A stretch of 64,000 nt of DNA, taken from positions 89,683 to 153,682 of the forward strand of contig KV918941.1 of NCBI GenBank assembly GCA_002049455.2. Direction: 5' to 3'. The stretch comes from Porphyra umbilicalis (Eukaryota; Rhodophyta; Bangiophyceae; Bangiales; Bangiaceae). Position 1 is the first letter of the stretch; each line of letters opens with the position of its first letter. This document shows, piece by piece, positions 62,484-64,000 of the stretch. The position numbers were made by a program, and so were the translations under genes. A model generated the notes under the pieces. The model did not search any database. It was not told the DNA's origin and saw only the letters and a program-made list of their open reading frames with translations.

Positions 62484-64000
62484 ATGGGCAAGGGCAAGGG
62501 AGCCCCGGAGCGCAAAGTGCTGGCGGTCATTGACGTATCCGACGCCGACGACCCGGTGGCTCTCGGGGCCAGCCCTGTCGTGGTCATTGCAGATGACTCG
62601 GACGTCGAGGAGGTCGACCCGAGCGACGGCACTTTCAGCGGCGCCGGCTCCCGCCGCGTCCCGACGGCGCAGCTGCGCGGCATCTTCGCGAGCTCGAAGC
62701 GCACGGAGAAGGGGTTGCTCCAGACGGTGAAGCTTGCAGAGCAGAACAAAAAGGAGATGGCATTGCTCCGGGCGGACGCACGCGGCATGCGTGGCCTGAT
62801 GGCCCAGATGCAAGACCAGATGGCGGATGTGGCGGAGCGCTCCGAGCGGGTCAAGACGTCCAACCAGGCCGTCTCGATGGGCATGGCCTCCCTCTTGAAA
62901 ACGCTGGGGATTCCTGGCGTGACTGCGGCTGCCGGTGTGGGAGGCAGCGCCGACGGTGGTGCCGTCGGTAGTGCGGTCGGTGGTGCGGTCGGTGTTACTG
63001 TCGGCGGTGGACGTGTGGGTCCTGTCGGTCTGGTGGCAGGTGCTGATGGTATGGGTGCGGCACCGACACGCATTGAGCTGGCCCCGTGGTCGGCCGAGCT
63101 CAAGGACGCGTATATGGCTGAGCACGTCACCCGCTGGTGCGCCTCAACCGACGGGAAGTACGTCTACGATGCGGCGTCAATCTTCTTTGACCATCTGGTG
63201 GAGGTGACCGGGGACTACTTTGGCATCGAGACGGAAGAGGCCGCCGCCAAGGTAATGCGCACGTTCATTTTTCCCGCAGCCGTCACCGCGGCCAACCCAA
63301 GTGACCGATCGGCGCAGCGGATGCCCAAGTACTTCCGTCGTCCCCTCGCCCACCAACGCACGCACGACAAGGAGATTTTCGTCGAGGCCTGGGTGAAGGA
63401 GATGATGCTGCTCGGTGCCCTCGGTGCATTGAGTGCGGCTGGCACACCGGCGTACACCGTCGACAGTGTCGTCGAGGAGCTTCTGCACGACCGCTTATGG
63501 CGCGGGACGAAGGGAAAGCGCGCCTTCATTGCCGGGCTGGTGGCTGTGGACAAGGACCACGATGGAAAGACTGGCTGGTTCGTCAAAGGGACGCCGGAGC
63601 ACCCCGTCGACTACTGGCGCCTCTCCGTACCACACGCGGCATTCTTCAATCTAGCGGTACGTTGTCCCCTCTCTGTATCCGCGGGTGTGGTGAGTTTGTG
63701 GAAGTGGAAGCAGTGCGTCGGATCAAGAGTGAACTATCGTGTGCGCAGGTGCGGTGCATGTGCGTGCGGGTGGTCGTGTGCGCAGGTGCGATGCATGCGC
63801 GTGCGTGTGGCCGGCATGGGTCGATAATCGGGAGTCGAGATGCGCCACTGCGCTTTGTGCTCGATCTGACGCGGATACTTTCGTCTACGCCGATCTTTGT
63901 TGCGCGCTTCACATTTATTCATTGCTTTGTACAGGTGCGCACTTTCCTGCGGGGCAAGCTGCGCAACTTACCGGTCGTGTACGGGCGGTCGGGCAACGCC
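62484..64000 (+). CDS. Unknown two-exon gene, truncated by the window edge
   Basis: Exon 1 (62484-63656) encodes 391 residues. The intron 63657-63934 (GTACGT...TTGTACAG) joins in phase to exon 2 (63935 onward), which stays open to the last base. The first 60 residues are Asp/Val-rich and acidic. Residues about 65-125 form a likely coiled coil (AEQNKKEMALLRADARG, MQDQMADVAERSERV). A Gly/Val-rich linker follows at about 145-195, then a well-folded-looking domain with aromatic residues (FFDHLVEVTGDYFG, WVKEMMLLGALG, GKTGWFVKGTPEHPVDYW). The ATG at 62484 is the first in frame, but an upstream exon, perhaps from an ATG at about 62196, is possible. I recognise no family; a transposon accessory gene is one possibility. 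Confidence 0.6.

Noticed and set aside
61887..63125. 412-codon minus frame opposite the gene at 62484
   Set aside because: The + strand has a splice-supported gene with coherent coiled-coil and aromatic-rich segments; the minus frame has no such features.

Overview
This window is eukaryotic nuclear DNA, very GC-rich and crowded with transposons. Spliceosomal GT-AG introns can be placed by hand in several genes (for example 15408-15280, 14655-14536, 35787-35578, 56761-56574, 63657-63934), and most of them open with GTAAGT or GTACGT. No bacterial operon, rRNA or intact tRNA was seen. High GC, short introns and low-complexity Ala/Pro/Arg translations would suit a red alga of the Porphyra/Pyropia type. 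That is my best guess from composition only; no conserved housekeeping gene is present to test it.

Layout. 1-12.9 kb: dispersed repeat R, two blocks of extremely GC-rich sequence open in all frames, a TA-flanked inverted-repeat element (3873-5327), a 405-bp tandem duplication, and about 3 kb of unassigned spacer. 12.9-15.8 kb: an IS630/Tc1-mariner type transposase converging on a three-exon Cys-rich gene. 16.1-27.1 kb: a second R copy, then a PIF/Harbinger region with a DDE transposase (+), a 140-bp satellite full of GCGGCCGC palindromes, a SANT/Myb-like partner gene (-), a repetitive reading frame and further arrays. 29.5-33.7 kb: a GC-rich block and one likely host gene, a small secreted Cys-rich protein.

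33.8-40.7 kb is a nested pair. A hAT element with an exact 8-bp target duplication (ACTGTAGC) was split by a CACTA-type element with an exact 3-bp duplication (CGA), which carries a tnp2-type transposase and a second spliced gene. 40.9-52 kb is a tandemly repeated sequence (Z) interrupted by three TIR elements. One is Mutator-like, with an exact 9-bp duplication confirmed by an uninterrupted paralogue inside the window. 53.9-57.9 kb is a Plavaka/CACTA-like transposase gene with three in-frame stops, one replacing an apparently conserved cysteine. 58.9-60.0 kb is a sister copy of an element at 45.4-47.0 kb. The window ends with a 132-bp tandem repeat and an unknown two-exon gene running off the right edge.

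Almost every recognisable gene is part of a transposon. The duplications and empty sites give a partial insertion order: hAT before CACTA, and Z before elements W, Y and A. Long open frames inside the GC-rich blocks and satellites are mostly a consequence of composition and were not annotated as genes.
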